DNA of 46,020 bases from Fibrobacter sp. UWH4. GTDB lineage: Bacteria > Fibrobacterota > Fibrobacteria > Fibrobacterales > Fibrobacteraceae. The stretch spans positions 1 to 46,020 of the forward strand of contig NZ_FRAY01000012.1 of NCBI RefSeq assembly GCF_900142475.1, in the 5' to 3' direction. Of the stretch, positions 8,872-17,658 are shown piece by piece. Within the stretch, counting starts at the first letter, position 1, and each line of letters starts with the position of its first letter. The notes under the pieces are model-generated. The model was not told where the DNA came from. It was given only the letters and a program-made list of their open reading frames with translations, and searched no databases. Position numbers and translations under genes: made by a program.

Positions 8872-10232
8872 TGGAAGCTCTCAAGAAAGCTATCGATGCG
8901 TTCGCCAATGCGTTCAAGATCGAGGACCTGCGTAAAAAGCTCCTTTTTACGCTCGGTGTTCTGATCATCTATCGCCTTGGCGCTCACATCACCATCCCCG
9001 GAGTGAATTCTGCCGTTCTGGCGGAGTTCTTCCGTAACTCGAATAATTTGTTCGGCCTGTATGACTCCTTCACGGGCGGTGCGTTCGCCAAGGCGACCAT
9101 CTTTGCCCTGGGTATCATGCCGTACATCAGCGCGAGCATCATCATCCAGTTGATGGGCTCCGTGATTCCCGCTATCCAGATGCTTCAGAAGGAAGGTCAG
9201 GAGGGGCGCGCTAGGCTGAACCAATATACCCGTTACTTTACGGTAGCACTCGCTGCCTTGCAGGGATGGGGCATTTCTGTGTGGCTTTCGTCCCTTAAGG
9301 TGACAACCGCTACCGGTGCCGGAGTGTCTGTCTTGGCTGATGACTTCTCCTCTGGTGCCGGAAACATCGGTTTCCGCTTACTAGCTACCCTGACCTTCAC
9401 CGCTGGTACGATCTTCGTGATGTACCTGGGCGAGCAGATTACCTCGCACGGTGTGGGTAACGGTATTTCTCTTATCATCTTCGCCGGTATCGTCGGCGGC
9501 CTTCCGCGGGCTGCCCTTGCAGAATTCGAAATGTTTAAGGAAGATATCCAGCCGCTCGCCATCGAGATCTTCATTCTCGCTGTCGTCGTGCTGATTATCG
9601 GCTTTATCGTATTCGTCGAGCAAGCGAACCGTCGCATTCCACTCCAAAGTCCTCGCAGGACGGTCGGCTCCAAGGTCGTGGGCGGTCAGTCCAGCTATCT
9701 GCCTTTCAAGGTGAATACCGCTGGCGTGATTCCCGTGATTTTCGCAAGCTGCATCATGTTCATTCCGGCCATGATCGCTTCCTGGTTCCCGAACGTTTCC
9801 GCGATGCAGTCCTTTGCGGCTGCGTTCATCCCGGGTCACATTACCTACAGTGTGATCTTCGCTCTCCTGATTATATTCTTCACCTACTTCTACACGGCAA
9901 TCCAGTACAACCCTAACGACATTGCCGAAAACCTCAAGAGAAGTGGTGGATTTATACCGGGAATCCGTCCGGGTAACGAAACTGCAAGGTACATAGACCA
10001 CGTTCTCACGAGAATTTCTTTGCCTGGATCGCTTTTCCTCGCTTTAATCAGCGTTGGTCCGCTCCATCTCAAAGACGCACTCAATATGAGTTTCTATATT
10101 GGGGGCACCTCGGTACTTATCGTGGTCGGTGTGGCGCTGGATACGCTCCGTCAACTCGAAGCCCAGTTGCATACCAAGAATTATGAAGGTTTCCTCAAGC
10201 ATGGCCGCATTCGCGGCAGGATGGCGTCTTAG
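8871..10232 (+). CDS. secY: Protein translocase channel SecY
   Basis: This 453-residue inner-membrane protein is SecY, the pore of the Sec translocon. About ten hydrophobic segments are visible. Family signatures include GALFxK-type text around [20 protein letters not shown] (about residues 68-87, the plug and TM2 region) and the cytoplasmic-loop sequence [30 protein letters not shown] is the conserved loop before TM9. It overlaps rplO at its start, and its TAG overlaps the infA GTG by one base. adk and map, which follow secY in many bacteria, are absent. Confidence 0.98.
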   Translation: MEALKKAIDAFANAFKIEDLRKKLLFTLGVLIIYRLGAHITIPGVNSAVLAEFFRNSNNLFGLYDSFTGGAFAKATIFALGIMPYISASIIIQLMGSVIPAIQMLQKEGQEGRARLNQYTRYFTVALAALQGWGISVWLSSLKVTTATGAGVSVLADDFSSGAGNIGFRLLATLTFTAGTIFVMYLGEQITSHGVGNGISLIIFAGIVGGLPRAALAEFEMFKEDIQPLAIEIFILAVVVLIIGFIVFVEQANRRIPLQSPRRTVGSKVVGGQSSYLPFKVNTAGVIPVIFASCIMFIPAMIASWFPNVSAMQSFAAAFIPGHITYSVIFALLIIFFTYFYTAIQYNPNDIAENLKRSGGFIPGIRPGNETARYIDHVLTRISLPGSLFLALISVGPLHLKDALNMSFYIGGTSVLIVVGVALDTLRQLEAQLHTKNYEGFLKHGRIRGRMAS

Positions 10233-10450
10233 TGGCTAAAGAAGAAGGAATACAAGTAGAAGGTGTTGTGTTGGAAGCTCTTCCCAACGCCTTCTTCCGT
10301 GTCCAGCTTGGAAATGGCCACGAGATTCTCGCTCATGTTTCAGGAAAAATGCGTCGGCATTTCATTCGAATTTTGCCGGACGACAAAGTGTTGGTAGAGA
10401 TTTCCCCCTACGACCTCAATCGTGGGCGAATCACATACCGTTACAAGTAA
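10232..10450 (+). CDS. infA: Translation initiation factor IF-1, GTG start
   Basis: The 72-residue product [19 protein letters not shown] onward is IF-1, the OB-fold factor that occupies the A site during initiation. The family end [16 protein letters not shown] is intact. The only sensible start is the GTG at 10232, which shares its G with the secY stop (TAGTG), so translation is probably coupled to secY. Confidence 0.98.
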   Translation: MAKEEGIQVEGVVLEALPNAFFRVQLGNGHEILAHVSGKMRRHFIRILPDDKVLVEISPYDLNRGRITYRYK

Positions 10451-10478
10451 TAGGTATTTTCAAAGAAAGGTCAAACCT

Positions 10479-10595
10479 ATGAAAATCAAAGCCTCCATCA
10501 AACCCAGATGTGAAAACTGCAAGATCATCCGCCGCAAGGGTGTATTGCGCATCATCTGTTCGAAGAACCCCCGTCACAAGCAGAAGCAGGGATAA
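10479..10595 (+). CDS. rpmJ: 50S ribosomal protein L36
   Basis: This 38-residue protein starts [19 protein letters not shown]. The residues C11, C14, C27 and H32 match the zinc site of the metal-binding form of L36. The gene sits in its standard place between infA and rpsM. An AAAGAAAGG stretch lies upstream of the ATG, and the TAA is followed 9 bases later by rpsM. Confidence 0.95.
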   Translation: MKIKASIKPRCENCKIIRRKGVLRIICSKNPRHKQKQG

Positions 10596-10604
10596 GGAGA
10601 TCGT

Positions 10605-10973
10605 ATGGCACGTATCGCTGGTGTCGATTTACCGAAAAACAAGACCGTCGAGTACGGTCTGACGGCAATCTATGGTGTCGGTCTGTTCACCGCTAACAAG
10701 GTCTGTGCTCAGCTGGGCATCGACAAGAACAAGAAGTGTGACGACCTGACTGAAGAAGAACAAGGTAAGATTCGCCATCTCCTCGAAGACGAATACTCCG
10801 TGGAAGGTCAGCTCCGCGCAGAAATTACCTTGAACATTAAGCGTCTGCAGGATATTGGCTGCTATCGTGGCATCCGCCACCGCAAGGGCCTTCCGGTCCG
10901 CGGTCAGCGCTCCCGTACCAATGCCCGCACTCGTAAGGGCCCCAAGAAGACTGTGGCTAACAAGAAGAAGTAA
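10605..10973 (+). CDS. rpsM: 30S ribosomal protein S13
   Basis: The 122-residue protein is S13, a head protein that contacts P-site tRNA and forms intersubunit bridges. It begins [20 protein letters not shown]. The C-terminal region has the conserved [20 protein letters not shown] and a basic tail. AAGGAGATC is a clear ribosome binding site. Confidence 0.98.
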   Translation: MARIAGVDLPKNKTVEYGLTAIYGVGLFTANKVCAQLGIDKNKKCDDLTEEEQGKIRHLLEDEYSVEGQLRAEITLNIKRLQDIGCYRGIRHRKGLPVRGQRSRTNARTRKGPKKTVANKKK

Positions 10974-10984
10974 GGAGATTCATC

Positions 10985-11425
10985 GTGGCTGAAGAAGAAA
11001 TTAAGGAAACTGCTGCCGCTGCCGAAGCTCCGGTCGCTGCTGCTACAGAAGAAAAGGTCAAGAAGGGCAAGAAGCGTATTGACATCCAGGGCATCGCCTG
11101 CGTGTTCGCTTCCTTCAACAATACAATCGTTTCTATCACCGATGCTCGCGGCAACGTGGTCGCTTGGGGCTCTCCGGGTAACTCCGGTTTCAAGGGCTCT
11201 CGCAAGAGCACTCCGTTCGCTGCCCAGCTCGCCGCTGAAGTCGCCGCCCACAAGGCTTTCGACCTCGGTATGCGCAAGGTAGATGTCCGCGTCAAGGGCG
11301 CAGGTGGCGGTCGTGAATCCGCTGTCCGTGCTATCAAGAATGCGGGCCTCGAAGTTCTCTCTATTCGAGACGTGACGGGCGTTCCGCACAATGGTTGCCG
11401 TCCTAAAAAGAAGAGAAGAGTCTAA
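10985..11425 (+). CDS. rpsK: 30S ribosomal protein S11 with acidic N-terminal extension, GTG start
   Basis: At 146 residues this is longer than the usual S11 (about 129). The extra residues are an Ala/Glu/Lys-rich N-terminus, [16 protein letters not shown] onward (about residues 1-28). The core is normal: [19 protein letters not shown] and the C-terminus [18 protein letters not shown]11 shapes the mRNA exit channel. The start is GTG with AAGGAG 9 bases upstream. rpsD, the usual next gene, is missing and rpoA follows directly. Confidence 0.97.
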   Translation: MAEEEIKETAAAAEAPVAAATEEKVKKGKKRIDIQGIACVFASFNNTIVSITDARGNVVAWGSPGNSGFKGSRKSTPFAAQLAAEVAAHKAFDLGMRKVDVRVKGAGGGRESAVRAIKNAGLEVLSIRDVTGVPHNGCRPKKKRRV

Positions 11426-11443
11426 TTAAAAGAGGTATCGCCA

Positions 11444-12418
11444 ATGATGTGGAAATCACTTCAGATGCCGCGCAGCTTCCAGAAAGTGGAAACCGGCGAA
11501 GACGGTCGCTACGCCAAGTTTGTCGTAGAGGCTTTGGAACGTGGCTGGGGTATTACCCTCGGTAACGCCCTCCGTCGCTCGCTCCTTTCCTCTCTGCAGG
11601 GTGCGGCTATTGTCTCCGTGAAAATTGAAGGCGTCGATAAGGAATTTTCGACGATTCCGGGTGTGAAGGAAGATGTCACCGACATCATCCTGAATCTCAA
11701 GAGCATCCGCGTGAAGCTCCTGTCCGACCACGATGAAACCCTCCGCCTGGACATGTCCGGCGAAGGCGAAGTCACGGCCAAGGACTTCATGGACAATCCG
11801 AATGTTGCCATCTTGACTCCGGACGTCCATATCGCTACTTTGAACGGTAACGCATCGCTCTCCCTGGAAGTGAAGATTTCCAGCGGTCGCGGCTACGTCA
11901 CTGCCGACGAATTGAAGGACAAGGACGCTCCGATCGGCGTGATCGCCATGGACGCCAACTTCAACCCGGTGCAGAAAGTCGCGATGCACATCAGCGATAC
12001 CCGCGTTGGCCAGAAGACGGACTACAACCGTCTGGAACTGGAAATCACGACTGACGGTTCCATCGATCCGGAAGACGCTCTTGCATACGCTGCAAAGCTC
12101 CTCATGGACCACCTGGAAATCTTCATCAACTTCGAAGGCGATCTCGAAAGCCCCGAAGAACTTGAAATGGATGAAGAACGTCAGCGTATCGCCCAGCTCC
12201 TGCGCACCCGCGTGGACGACCTGGAACTCTCCGTTCGCTCCAGCAACTGCCTCCGTATGGCTAACATCCATACGATTGGCGAACTTGTGCGCAACAAGGA
12301 AAACGATATGCTTAAATACAAGAACTTCGGTCGGAAGTCCTTGGTGGAACTTAACGAGGTGTTGACCTCCATGGGCCTTTCCTTTGGCATGGACGTCGAT
12401 GACTACTTGAAGGATTAA
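11444..12418 (+). CDS. rpoA: RNA polymerase alpha subunit
   Basis: The 324-residue protein is the RNA polymerase alpha subunit. The N-terminal dimerisation domain has LERGWGITLGNALRRSLLSS (about residues 30-49). The C-terminal domain, which binds UP elements and activators, has the DDLELSVRSSNCL and NFGRKSLVELNEVL helix-hairpin-helix text (about residues 255-310). It follows rpsK by 18 bases and precedes rplQ by 2, the standard end of the alpha operon apart from the missing rpsD. Confidence 0.98.
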   Translation: MMWKSLQMPRSFQKVETGEDGRYAKFVVEALERGWGITLGNALRRSLLSSLQGAAIVSVKIEGVDKEFSTIPGVKEDVTDIILNLKSIRVKLLSDHDETLRLDMSGEGEVTAKDFMDNPNVAILTPDVHIATLNGNASLSLEVKISSGRGYVTADELKDKDAPIGVIAMDANFNPVQKVAMHISDTRVGQKTDYNRLELEITTDGSIDPEDALAYAAKLLMDHLEIFINFEGDLESPEELEMDEERQRIAQLLRTRVDDLELSVRSSNCLRMANIHTIGELVRNKENDMLKYKNFGRKSLVELNEVLTSMGLSFGMDVDDYLKD

Positions 12419-12420
12419 AC

Positions 12421-12885
12421 ATGAGACACGGTGTAAAAAACAAGAAATTGGGTGTGAATGCCCAGCACAAGCGTGCCATCCTCCGCGCTCTTACCACTTC
12501 TATTCTTGAGAAGGGCATGGAAGCCGAGCAGAGCAACCGCTACGTGCGCACTACTCTCCACAAGGCTAAGCTCGTCCGCAGCTGCGTGGATCGCATGATC
12601 ACTTATGCAAAGAAGGGTGACCTCTCTGCACGTCGTGAAGCTTCCCGCTTCGTGATGAGCCCGAAGGCCGTGCAGGACCTGTTCGCAACGATCGGTCCTC
12701 GCTATGCTGGCCGTAACGGCGGCTATACCCGTATCATCAAGCTCGGCCCGAACCGCGCTGGTGACGCTTCCGAAATGGCTCTCGTCGGTCTCGTCGAAGA
12801 CGAAATCGTCGTGAAGGCCAAGAAGGCAGCCGAACCTGCCAAGTCCGAAGCCGTGAGCATGGTCGAAGGCGAAAGCAAGGCATAA
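12421..12885 (+). CDS. rplQ: 50S ribosomal protein L17
   Basis: This 154-residue protein is L17, at the tunnel exit region. The conserved start MRHGVKNKKLGVNAQHKRA and the middle GGYTRIIKLGPNRAGDASEM are present. The last 30 or so residues form an Ala/Lys/Glu-rich tail. It closes the ribosomal superoperon, which ends at the hairpin just downstream. Confidence 0.97.
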   Translation: MRHGVKNKKLGVNAQHKRAILRALTTSILEKGMEAEQSNRYVRTTLHKAKLVRSCVDRMITYAKKGDLSARREASRFVMSPKAVQDLFATIGPRYAGRNGGYTRIIKLGPNRAGDASEMALVGLVEDEIVVKAKKAAEPAKSEAVSMVEGESKA

Positions 12886-12912
12886 TTGATCTTTGCAAAA
12901 AGATTGAAAAAC

Positions 12913-12944
12913 AGGGGCCGATATGATTCGGTCCCCGTTTTTTA
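12913..12944 (+). terminator. Terminator after the ribosomal superoperon
   Basis: GGGGCCGA at 12914-12921 and TCGGTCCCC ending at 12936 form a hairpin with one bulged T, followed by GTTTTTTATT. It lies 28 bases after rplQ. The next gene has its ribosome binding site almost on the T-run, so some readthrough into the acyltransferase gene is likely. Confidence 0.75.
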
Positions 12945-12962
12945 TTGAGGAGATCTGGGTTG

Positions 12963-13907
12963 ATGAGAATTGAAACTGCCGACCGTTTGAAGGGTCTATG
13001 CATCGTGTTGATGATTGTGGGGCATTGCCTTATTCCCGAGGCGCTTCACGATGCGATCTACCTTTTTCATATCCCGATGTTTTTCTTTATTGCGGGTTTC
13101 TTCTTCAAGCCCGCTCCTATAGGGGACAGGCTGCGTTCTGACGCGCGTCGGCTGCTTGTTCCTTATGTTGTCTGTATTCTGGCGGTTTCTTTCAGGTACG
13201 GAATAGATTCAGTTCGTTTGGGAGATGGCGAGGCGTTGGTCCGCTACTTGATCAGCGCGCTTGTGGTTGGGCCCGGCATTGATTTTTTGAGGTGGTCTGA
13301 CCTGGATGTGGGGCCGGTCTGGTTCCTGGTTGCCCTATTCTGGTGCAGGACTGTTTTTAATCTGCTGTTGCGGTTGCGTTATGGTATCGGAATTTCCATA
13401 ATGCTGGGCGCTTTGTACTGTTGCGCCGGTTCGGTGGTTTGCCTGCCATTTGGGCTGATGCACGGGATGGTGGGACTTTTCTTTGCCGCCATGGGCCGTG
13501 TTGCCGCAGGTCACCGGGAGAGGTTCCAGGGCAGGGGGGCGCTGCCTGTTGCCGCGCTGTGTACGGTGCCGGCGTTTTTTATCCATTCATTGGATATGCA
13601 TACCGGCCTGTTTCCCTGTTACGCTCTAAATCTGGTCGTTTCTGTGGCCGCGTGCAGTCTGCTCTGGAATGTATTCTATGCTGTTGAATCCTCGAATTAT
13701 AAGATACTGTCGTTTCTGTCCTGGGCAGGTCGGTTCTCCCTGTTGGTGCTCATGGTGCATTATTTCGAGTTCATGGCGCTGTTCTTGAACGAGAAACTTT
13801 CTTTCCTGCCTGGATATGCGTTTGTCGCGTTCCGTGTTGGCATGGATTTGGCAGTTTCGTTTGTGCTTTCGAAGATTCCTTTCGTTAGGAAATTTTGTAT
13901 TTTATAG
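12963..13907 (+). CDS. Acyltransferase family 3 membrane protein
   Basis: The product (314 residues from the ATG at 12963, behind a GAGGAG site) has about ten hydrophobic segments. It opens with LKGLCIVLMIVGHCLIPE and FHIPMFFFIAGFFFKP, the pattern of the acyltransferase_3 (OafA/WecH-like) family with its conserved His. Such inner-membrane enzymes O-acylate sugars of surface polysaccharides. It heads a cluster for polysaccharide export and polymerisation, so modification of that polymer is the likely job. An in-frame TTG at 12945 is less likely as a start. The substrate is unknown. Confidence 0.82.
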   Translation: MRIETADRLKGLCIVLMIVGHCLIPEALHDAIYLFHIPMFFFIAGFFFKPAPIGDRLRSDARRLLVPYVVCILAVSFRYGIDSVRLGDGEALVRYLISALVVGPGIDFLRWSDLDVGPVWFLVALFWCRTVFNLLLRLRYGIGISIMLGALYCCAGSVVCLPFGLMHGMVGLFFAAMGRVAAGHRERFQGRGALPVAALCTVPAFFIHSLDMHTGLFPCYALNLVVSVAACSLLWNVFYAVESSNYKILSFLSWAGRFSLLVLMVHYFEFMALFLNEKLSFLPGYAFVAFRVGMDLAVSFVLSKIPFVRKFCIL

Positions 13908-13911
13908 AAAC

Positions 13912-15087
13912 ATGCGTTATTTTGTCTTATTTATAGCTTTTCTGTGCGTATCGGCTTTTGCGGACGATGATTTATTTCAGTCGTCGGGTGCTTTTTCCGC
14001 GAGGAAGGGCGGTGTCTCGTCGCGTAGCAGCGCGGCCCTGCAGCCGTCCTTTTCGGAAGTTCCCGTGGACTCCACCTACATTCTCGGGCCAGGCGACTTT
14101 CTGGACCTGATGCTCGAGGACAACTACTTGTCGCTGCAGGTGTACCCGGACGGCTCCGTGGCCATCGAGGAATGCGGCGCCGTGGTGGTGGGCGGGCATA
14201 CGCTTGCCGAGGCTCGCGAGATGATCCTGGACCTAGCGGCCAAGCGCTACAAGCGCGAACAGTGCTTTGTGCAGCTCGCGGCGCTGAAGAAGTTCAAGGT
14301 GAATGCGATGGGCGCCATTTCCATGGTGGGCCAGCAGCTGGTGGAACCGCAGACGCGCCTGAGCTATTTCCTGCGCCAGGTGGGCGGTCTCCTTCCGACG
14401 GCCAACAACGAGAACATCATGGTCATCCGTGACAACGACACCCTGCATATCGACTACAGCGCCATGTACATGAAGGGAAATTTCGAGGACGACATCATGC
14501 TCAAGCAGGGCGACAAGGTTTTCGTCCCGTTCGTGGAAATTAGCGACAACGTGTCCCTGTTGTTCCCGGGCTACAGGACGAGCGTCGCCTACCAGGAAGG
14601 CCGCACCCTGCAGGAATACTTTGACCTCGCGGGCGGTGCCCGCATGCAGAACTATGGCTACAAGGCCGTGTGCGTCCGCGAACCGGGGCAGGCTCCCCGC
14701 TGGATTACGATTTCCGAGATGAAGCAGACGAAGGTTGCCCCCAATACGGAAGTCGAGTTCACGGTGCAGGACATGCTCGTGTACGTGGGCGGTGCCGTCA
14801 ACTATATCGGGCGCCATCCGTACGACCCCTCGTGGCACGCAATCGACTACGTGGCCGCATCGGGAATCAACACGATTTCGGGATCCTGGAACCAGATCAA
14901 GGTCTGGCGCGGCAAGAACCCCGAGGCGCTCAAGCTGAGCGTGACCGAGGACCAGATTATGCCGGGAGACTATATCGAGGTTCCCAAGAGCCATTACGAA
15001 TCGTTCAAGGATTTCACCTTGTTCCTCGCGTCGCTCCTGACCGTGATTTCCTCGGCGTTCATCATTTACGTAAACTACAACAACTAG
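13912..15087 (+). CDS. Wza-like polysaccharide export lipoprotein-family protein (Poly_export/SLBB)
   Basis: The ATG at 13912 gives 391 residues with a Sec signal peptide (VLFIAFLCVSAFA, cleavage before about residue 18). The polysaccharide export domain follows: STYILGPGDFLDLMLEDN, then YPDGSVAIEECGAVVVGGHT. Later glycine-rich stretches around FPGYRTSVAYQEGRTLQEYF look like SLBB repeats. There is no lipobox cysteine. The C-terminus has a hydrophobic segment (FLASLLTVISSAFIIYV), which could span a membrane as Wza does. It is followed after 6 bases by the Wzz-like gene. I infer an export channel for capsule or exopolysaccharide. Confidence 0.86.
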   Translation: MRYFVLFIAFLCVSAFADDDLFQSSGAFSARKGGVSSRSSAALQPSFSEVPVDSTYILGPGDFLDLMLEDNYLSLQVYPDGSVAIEECGAVVVGGHTLAEAREMILDLAAKRYKREQCFVQLAALKKFKVNAMGAISMVGQQLVEPQTRLSYFLRQVGGLLPTANNENIMVIRDNDTLHIDYSAMYMKGNFEDDIMLKQGDKVFVPFVEISDNVSLLFPGYRTSVAYQEGRTLQEYFDLAGGARMQNYGYKAVCVREPGQAPRWITISEMKQTKVAPNTEVEFTVQDMLVYVGGAVNYIGRHPYDPSWHAIDYVAASGINTISGSWNQIKVWRGKNPEALKLSVTEDQIMPGDYIEVPKSHYESFKDFTLFLASLLTVISSAFIIYVNYNN

Positions 15088-15093
15088 CGTTTT

Positions 15094-16299
15094 ATGGAAA
15101 GACAATCCTCCATCGGCTTGATTGAAATCCTTTTGAAGGCGATCAACGGCGACCTGAAGCACTTCAAGTTGTTTTCGGCCATAGTCCTGTTGCCTACGCT
15201 TGCCGTTTTTGTGGCGGTCATGTGGGTGATCAAGCCCATGTACGCGGCGACCGCGGTCGTGACGCCTCCGCCCGCCTCGCAGGCATCGCTGAGCGGCCTC
15301 AGTTCCATGATGGGTGGGATGTCCGGGATGAGTTCCCTGCTCGGGTTGACCTCGAGCGACGAGGACGCCAACGCGGTTTCCACGATTTTCAATTCCTGGG
15401 AACTCCATGACCAGGTCATCCGCGAGTTCAACCTGGCGGAGCATTACGAGTTCGACGGAAGGTTCCATGCCGATCTTCTTAAAAAGTTCCGCAAGCACTT
15501 TGGTGTCGAAATGAACAAGGACGACATGTTCGCGGTTTCGATGGAGGACGAGGACTACAAGCTTGCCGCAAGGATGGTCTCGTTCATGCTCGAGAAGGCG
15601 GATTCCGCGTTCAACGCGTTCAAGACGGCGCAGGCGAAGCAGTCCAGGGAATATTTCCAGTCGAGGCTCGACAGCTGCGAACACGCGCTGGATTCGCTCC
15701 TCGAGGATTTCGTGAAGTTCCAGGTGGATAACGATTTCTACGATCCCGAGATACAGCTCGAATCGACTCTCAAGTACATGAGCTCGTTGCAGGCGAAGCG
15801 CGAGGAAGTGGCGATGGAGCTCGCCTTCGAGAAGGCGGACCGCGGCACGGGCAGCAAGCGTTACGATGAACTCAGCAAGCGCTACAGCAGCGTGAATACC
15901 GCGTTGCATGGCGCCCTGAACGGCAAGAACCGCAACGTGGGCATGGTCGCCCTCAAGAAGTCTCCGGGGCTCGGCCTCGAGTACATGCGCCGCGAGAACG
16001 AGATTCGCGTGCAGGAGGCGATGTACAAGCTGCTCCGCCAGCAGAGCGAGCAGATGAAGCTTGAAGAAGCGAAGATGCTGACGAACCTCCACATCCTGGA
16101 GGCTCCCTGGGAAAACGACAAGAAGATCTACCCGCTCCGTGGCGTGACGCTCGTCTTCACCTTTGCCGTCGCCGTGCTCCTGGGAACGATCCTTTGCAAC
16201 CTGCTCGTCTACTTCGAGGAGGAAGAACGCAAGGGTTCCGATGTCGCCCGTGAATGGATCGCCTTCAAGGGATTTTTCCGCAGGAAATCCAAGGGATAG
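15094..16299 (+). CDS. Wzz-like polysaccharide chain-length / co-polymerase protein
   Basis: The 401-residue protein has a membrane segment near each end (about residues 28-48, FSAIVLLPTLAVFVAVMWVI, and 350-375, TLVFTFAVAVLLGTILCNLL) with a long, largely helical periplasmic part between them. A proline-containing stretch (VTPPPASQA) follows TM1. This is the topology of Wzz/PCP chain-length regulators. A Met/Ser/Gly-rich loop (about residues 69-90) is unusual. No Walker motifs or tyrosine-kinase domain follow, so it is not a fused BY-kinase. It lies between the export protein and the polymerase candidate. Confidence 0.85.
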   Translation: MERQSSIGLIEILLKAINGDLKHFKLFSAIVLLPTLAVFVAVMWVIKPMYAATAVVTPPPASQASLSGLSSMMGGMSGMSSLLGLTSSDEDANAVSTIFNSWELHDQVIREFNLAEHYEFDGRFHADLLKKFRKHFGVEMNKDDMFAVSMEDEDYKLAARMVSFMLEKADSAFNAFKTAQAKQSREYFQSRLDSCEHALDSLLEDFVKFQVDNDFYDPEIQLESTLKYMSSLQAKREEVAMELAFEKADRGTGSKRYDELSKRYSSVNTALHGALNGKNRNVGMVALKKSPGLGLEYMRRENEIRVQEAMYKLLRQQSEQMKLEEAKMLTNLHILEAPWENDKKIYPLRGVTLVFTFAVAVLLGTILCNLLVYFEEEERKGSDVAREWIAFKGFFRRKSKG

Positions 16300-16302
16300 T
16301 TG

Positions 16303-17658
16303 ATGTTCTCCTGGGTAACGGAATATCCGGAGTCGACATTCGCCTTTGCGCTGTCCCTTTTTTGTCTGGTGCAGGCGATCTGGCTCAAGAAGGATTTCTT
16401 CAGCCCCATTACCGTCTATGTCTTTTCGCAGAGCCTCACTCTCGGGATTGCGTACCTGCGTCTCGACGAGGCGATGTCGGATTTCAAGCCCAAGACCTGG
16501 ATGATCTGGATTCTCGGGATGCTTTCCTTCTGTACGGGGAGTTTCCTGGTGAAGCTGATCGCCAAGTCGAAACGGGTTCCCTGCGATATCGCCCCGCCCT
16601 CGCCGCCGAGGAACTACAACTGGCGTTTGCACCTGGTGTTCTCGTTTGTGGCCTTTGCCGCTTTTGCCGTCGGTGTTTTCGGCGTGGTGCAGATGGCCGG
16701 GAACCTGCTTATCTTTACGGACGATCCGGCCAAGTGGATGTCGAAGGACATCAACTACGGTTATTATGCGTTGCTGGTCAGTAGCGGCCCGCTGTCGGTT
16801 TTGCTTTTTTCCGTAGCCGCCTTTAAAAAGTTCAATGACGACCGTGCGGTTCGGGTTGTATCGAAGTTCATGGTTCTCTTTACGATAACGCTGAATCTCT
16901 TTGCCTATCCCAACAGAACGTCGCTTTTTTTCAGTGTGGGATTTCTGATTATCCTGGTGAATTACATGTATAAGCGGGTATCCCCGGTGATAATCAGCAT
17001 TTTCCTTGTTCTTGCCGTTGCGGTTTTCGTGGGGATCAGTAGTCTGCGTGCGCAGTATGGCGGCAGCGATGTGCAGGGCAAGGCCATGGACGTGGTGATG
17101 AAGCTTCCGTACATTTACGTGGCGAACAATTACTGGAACCTGGATTACGCGGTCAATTCTCCGACGGACAGGGAAATCCATCCGCATACTTACGGCATAG
17201 ATTTCTTTCATGGTATTTTTGAATATGCCCGTATCGGTGGCAGTTTCAGGCAGAGCTTCCGTTGGGACGATGCGTTCAACGAGCGCATCCAGAAGGTGTA
17301 CGGTTTCAATTCGGTGAGTTACCTCTGGGATGTCTACAAGGACTTCCACATGCTCGGGGTGTTCTTCCTTCCGTTGCTGTGCGGCATGGGGCTTACGCTC
17401 CTGTATCTCAAGCTGTGCGGGCCGTATTCGCCAAGGCAGGTCGCCTTTTATGCGTTCTTTATCTACTTTGTCGGCTGGTGGTTCTTTACGTCAAGCTACA
17501 AACAGGGAATTTACTGCGTCTGGTGCATGTACGTTTTTCTGGCGACGACTGCCTGTGCCTGGAAATTGCCGAAGGGGCGTTTACCAGCGGATACGCCTGT
17601 TTCGGATAAAGTAAGCGGCGAGCTGCAGGCTGAGCAACAGGTCGCCGGTGAGCGTTAG
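16303..17658 (+). CDS. Wzy-like O-antigen / repeat-unit polymerase candidate
   Basis: This membrane protein (451 residues from the ATG at 16303; a TTG directly before it is in frame) has ten or more hydrophobic segments and a large extracytoplasmic loop near the C-terminal half (about residues 275-345). That is the layout of Wzy/O-antigen polymerases, which are poorly conserved in sequence. The call rests on topology and on neighbours: it follows the Wzz-like gene and faces a Wzx-like flippase. Its last 78 bases overlap the 3' end of the convergent flippase gene. Confidence 0.72.
   Translation: MFSWVTEYPESTFAFALSLFCLVQAIWLKKDFFSPITVYVFSQSLTLGIAYLRLDEAMSDFKPKTWMIWILGMLSFCTGSFLVKLIAKSKRVPCDIAPPSPPRNYNWRLHLVFSFVAFAAFAVGVFGVVQMAGNLLIFTDDPAKWMSKDINYGYYALLVSSGPLSVLLFSVAAFKKFNDDRAVRVVSKFMVLFTITLNLFAYPNRTSLFFSVGFLIILVNYMYKRVSPVIISIFLVLAVAVFVGISSLRAQYGGSDVQGKAMDVVMKLPYIYVANNYWNLDYAVNSPTDREIHPHTYGIDFFHGIFEYARIGGSFRQSFRWDDAFNERIQKVYGFNSVSYLWDVYKDFHMLGVFFLPLLCGMGLTLLYLKLCGPYSPRQVAFYAFFIYFVGWWFFTSSYKQGIYCVWCMYVFLATTACAWKLPKGRLPADTPVSDKVSGELQAEQQVAGER

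Noticed and set aside
13335-13687. Small open frames on both strands inside the acyltransferase gene
   Set aside because: All are out of frame with a gene whose membrane topology and family motif are clear.
14233-17349. A 1038-residue open frame on the minus strand under the polysaccharide genes
   Set aside because: It lies fully antisense to genes with clear signatures (Wza-, Wzz- and Wzy-like). Its His/Arg/Val-rich composition is typical of the antisense frame of GC-biased codons. No family motif is visible in it.
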